Shown piece after piece: positions 6,817 through 7,118 of a stretch of 7,118 bases of DNA. Each line of letters opens with the position of its first letter. The first letter of the stretch is position 1. A program made the translations under genes and the position numbers. This DNA is from Desulfobacula sp. (GTDB taxonomy: Bacteria; Desulfobacterota; Desulfobacteria; Desulfobacterales; Desulfobacteraceae): the NCBI GenBank assembly GCA_023139225.1, contig JAGLNZ010000571.1, forward strand, positions 1-7,118, in the 5' to 3' direction. The notes under the pieces were generated by a model. That model was not told where the DNA came from and ran no database searches. It worked only from the letters and a program-made list of their open reading frames with translations.

Positions 6817-7118
6817 CTTAGTTCAACCTCATATGTTCTGCTGTTTTTCCCTTTAAGTACAATGCTCTTATTTTTTATTTCAATGAGTGTGAATTCATGC
6901 ACAATGCCATTATGTTCAAGGGATATTCTGTCATTAACCGAGTATACGGAGGCTATTTCACTGTTATTGAGTTTTAAAATCGCAGTACCTTTTTTTTGCG
7001 TGGTTATAATGCCGGTTATAATGCACTGTTTTTTTGCCTGCGTATAATCATATAAATTCCGGGTTCTTACAGGTTCGTCAAAAGGGCTGCGATCCTGTGA
7101 ATATGAAAATCCTGAAAA
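6813..7118 (-). CDS. PilP/GspC/MshK-like periplasmic coupling protein, C-terminal part (5' end cut by window)
   Basis: An open frame enters from the right edge and runs 101 residues to a TGA at 6815-6813. Its start, and any signal or membrane anchor, lies outside the window. The visible part opens with a linker-like segment containing SPFDEP (11-16), similar to the DPF-type motif before the homology region of PilP/GspC proteins. A small beta-rich domain (~30-100) follows, with CIITGIITT, GTAILKLNN, VYSVNDRISL, FTLIEIKNKSIVLKG and YEVEL. That pattern of short strands around G-x-A-x-L and V-x-L fits the PilP/GspC homology-region fold. In pilus and secretion systems this domain binds the secretin N-domains and links the inner-membrane complex to the pore. 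Position directly before the secretin, with a 4-base stop/start overlap, is the usual place for PilP or MshK. The domain is weakly conserved in sequence, so the call rests on both pattern and context. Confidence 0.75.
   Translation of the reverse strand, partial: FSGFSYSQDRSPFDEPVRTRNLYDYTQAKKQCIITGIITTQKKGTAILKLNNSEIASVYSVNDRISLEHNGIVHEFTLIEIKNKSIVLKGKNSRTYEVELR

Noticed and set aside
6862..7047. 61-codon plus-strand open frame at the right edge
   Set aside because: It is antisense to the PilP-like coding region, which runs without a stop from the edge and overlaps the secretin start in the typical operon manner.

Overview
The window holds six genes, all on the minus strand and tightly packed, so the DNA is read from right to left. 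They look like one stretch of an operon for a type IV pilus-like machine, of the MSHA/type IVa pilus class or a close relative of type II secretion. The DNA is AT-rich. Lipoproteins with lipobox signals and an outer-membrane secretin mean a Gram-negative (diderm) bacterium. The gene set and protein style resemble Desulfobacterota (former Deltaproteobacteria), but that placement is an inference from general resemblance and no marker gene is present to settle it.

Layout in transcription order: (1) 7118-6813, the last 101 residues of a PilP/GspC/MshK-like periplasmic alignment protein, cut by the window edge. (2) 6816-4921, an MshL/PilQ/GspD-type secretin lipoprotein whose start overlaps the previous stop by 4 bases. 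(3) 4894-3737, a PilT-family retraction-type ATPase. (4) 3731-2082, a GspE/PilB/MshE-type assembly ATPase with an N-terminal MshEN-like domain and a tetracysteine zinc site. (5) 2066-861, a GspF/PilC/MshG-type polytopic inner-membrane platform protein. (6) 803-1, a parvulin-like (PpiC/SurA/PrsA-type) lipoprotein foldase, cut by the left edge. Gaps between genes are 4-base overlap, 26, 5, 15 and 57 bases. No terminator or convincing promoter was seen between them.

Together these encode most of an envelope-spanning fibre machine. The platform protein and the PilB-like motor extrude a fibre from the inner membrane, the PilT-like motor pulls it back, the PilP-like protein couples the inner-membrane assembly to the secretin, and the secretin forms the outer-membrane pore. 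No pilin, pseudopilin, prepilin peptidase or PilM/N/O homologue lies in the window. These would be expected beyond the edges or elsewhere in the genome. The PilT homologue argues for a retractile pilus rather than a plain type II secretion system.

The most notable points are the order PilP-secretin-PilT-PilB-PilC in one unit, a degenerate tandem c-di-GMP-binding-type motif in the assembly ATPase, and a parvulin domain that lacks the usual histidines. I see no clearly new system here: this is a recognisable machine with some unusual details. No RNA gene, insertion sequence, CRISPR array or integration site was found.
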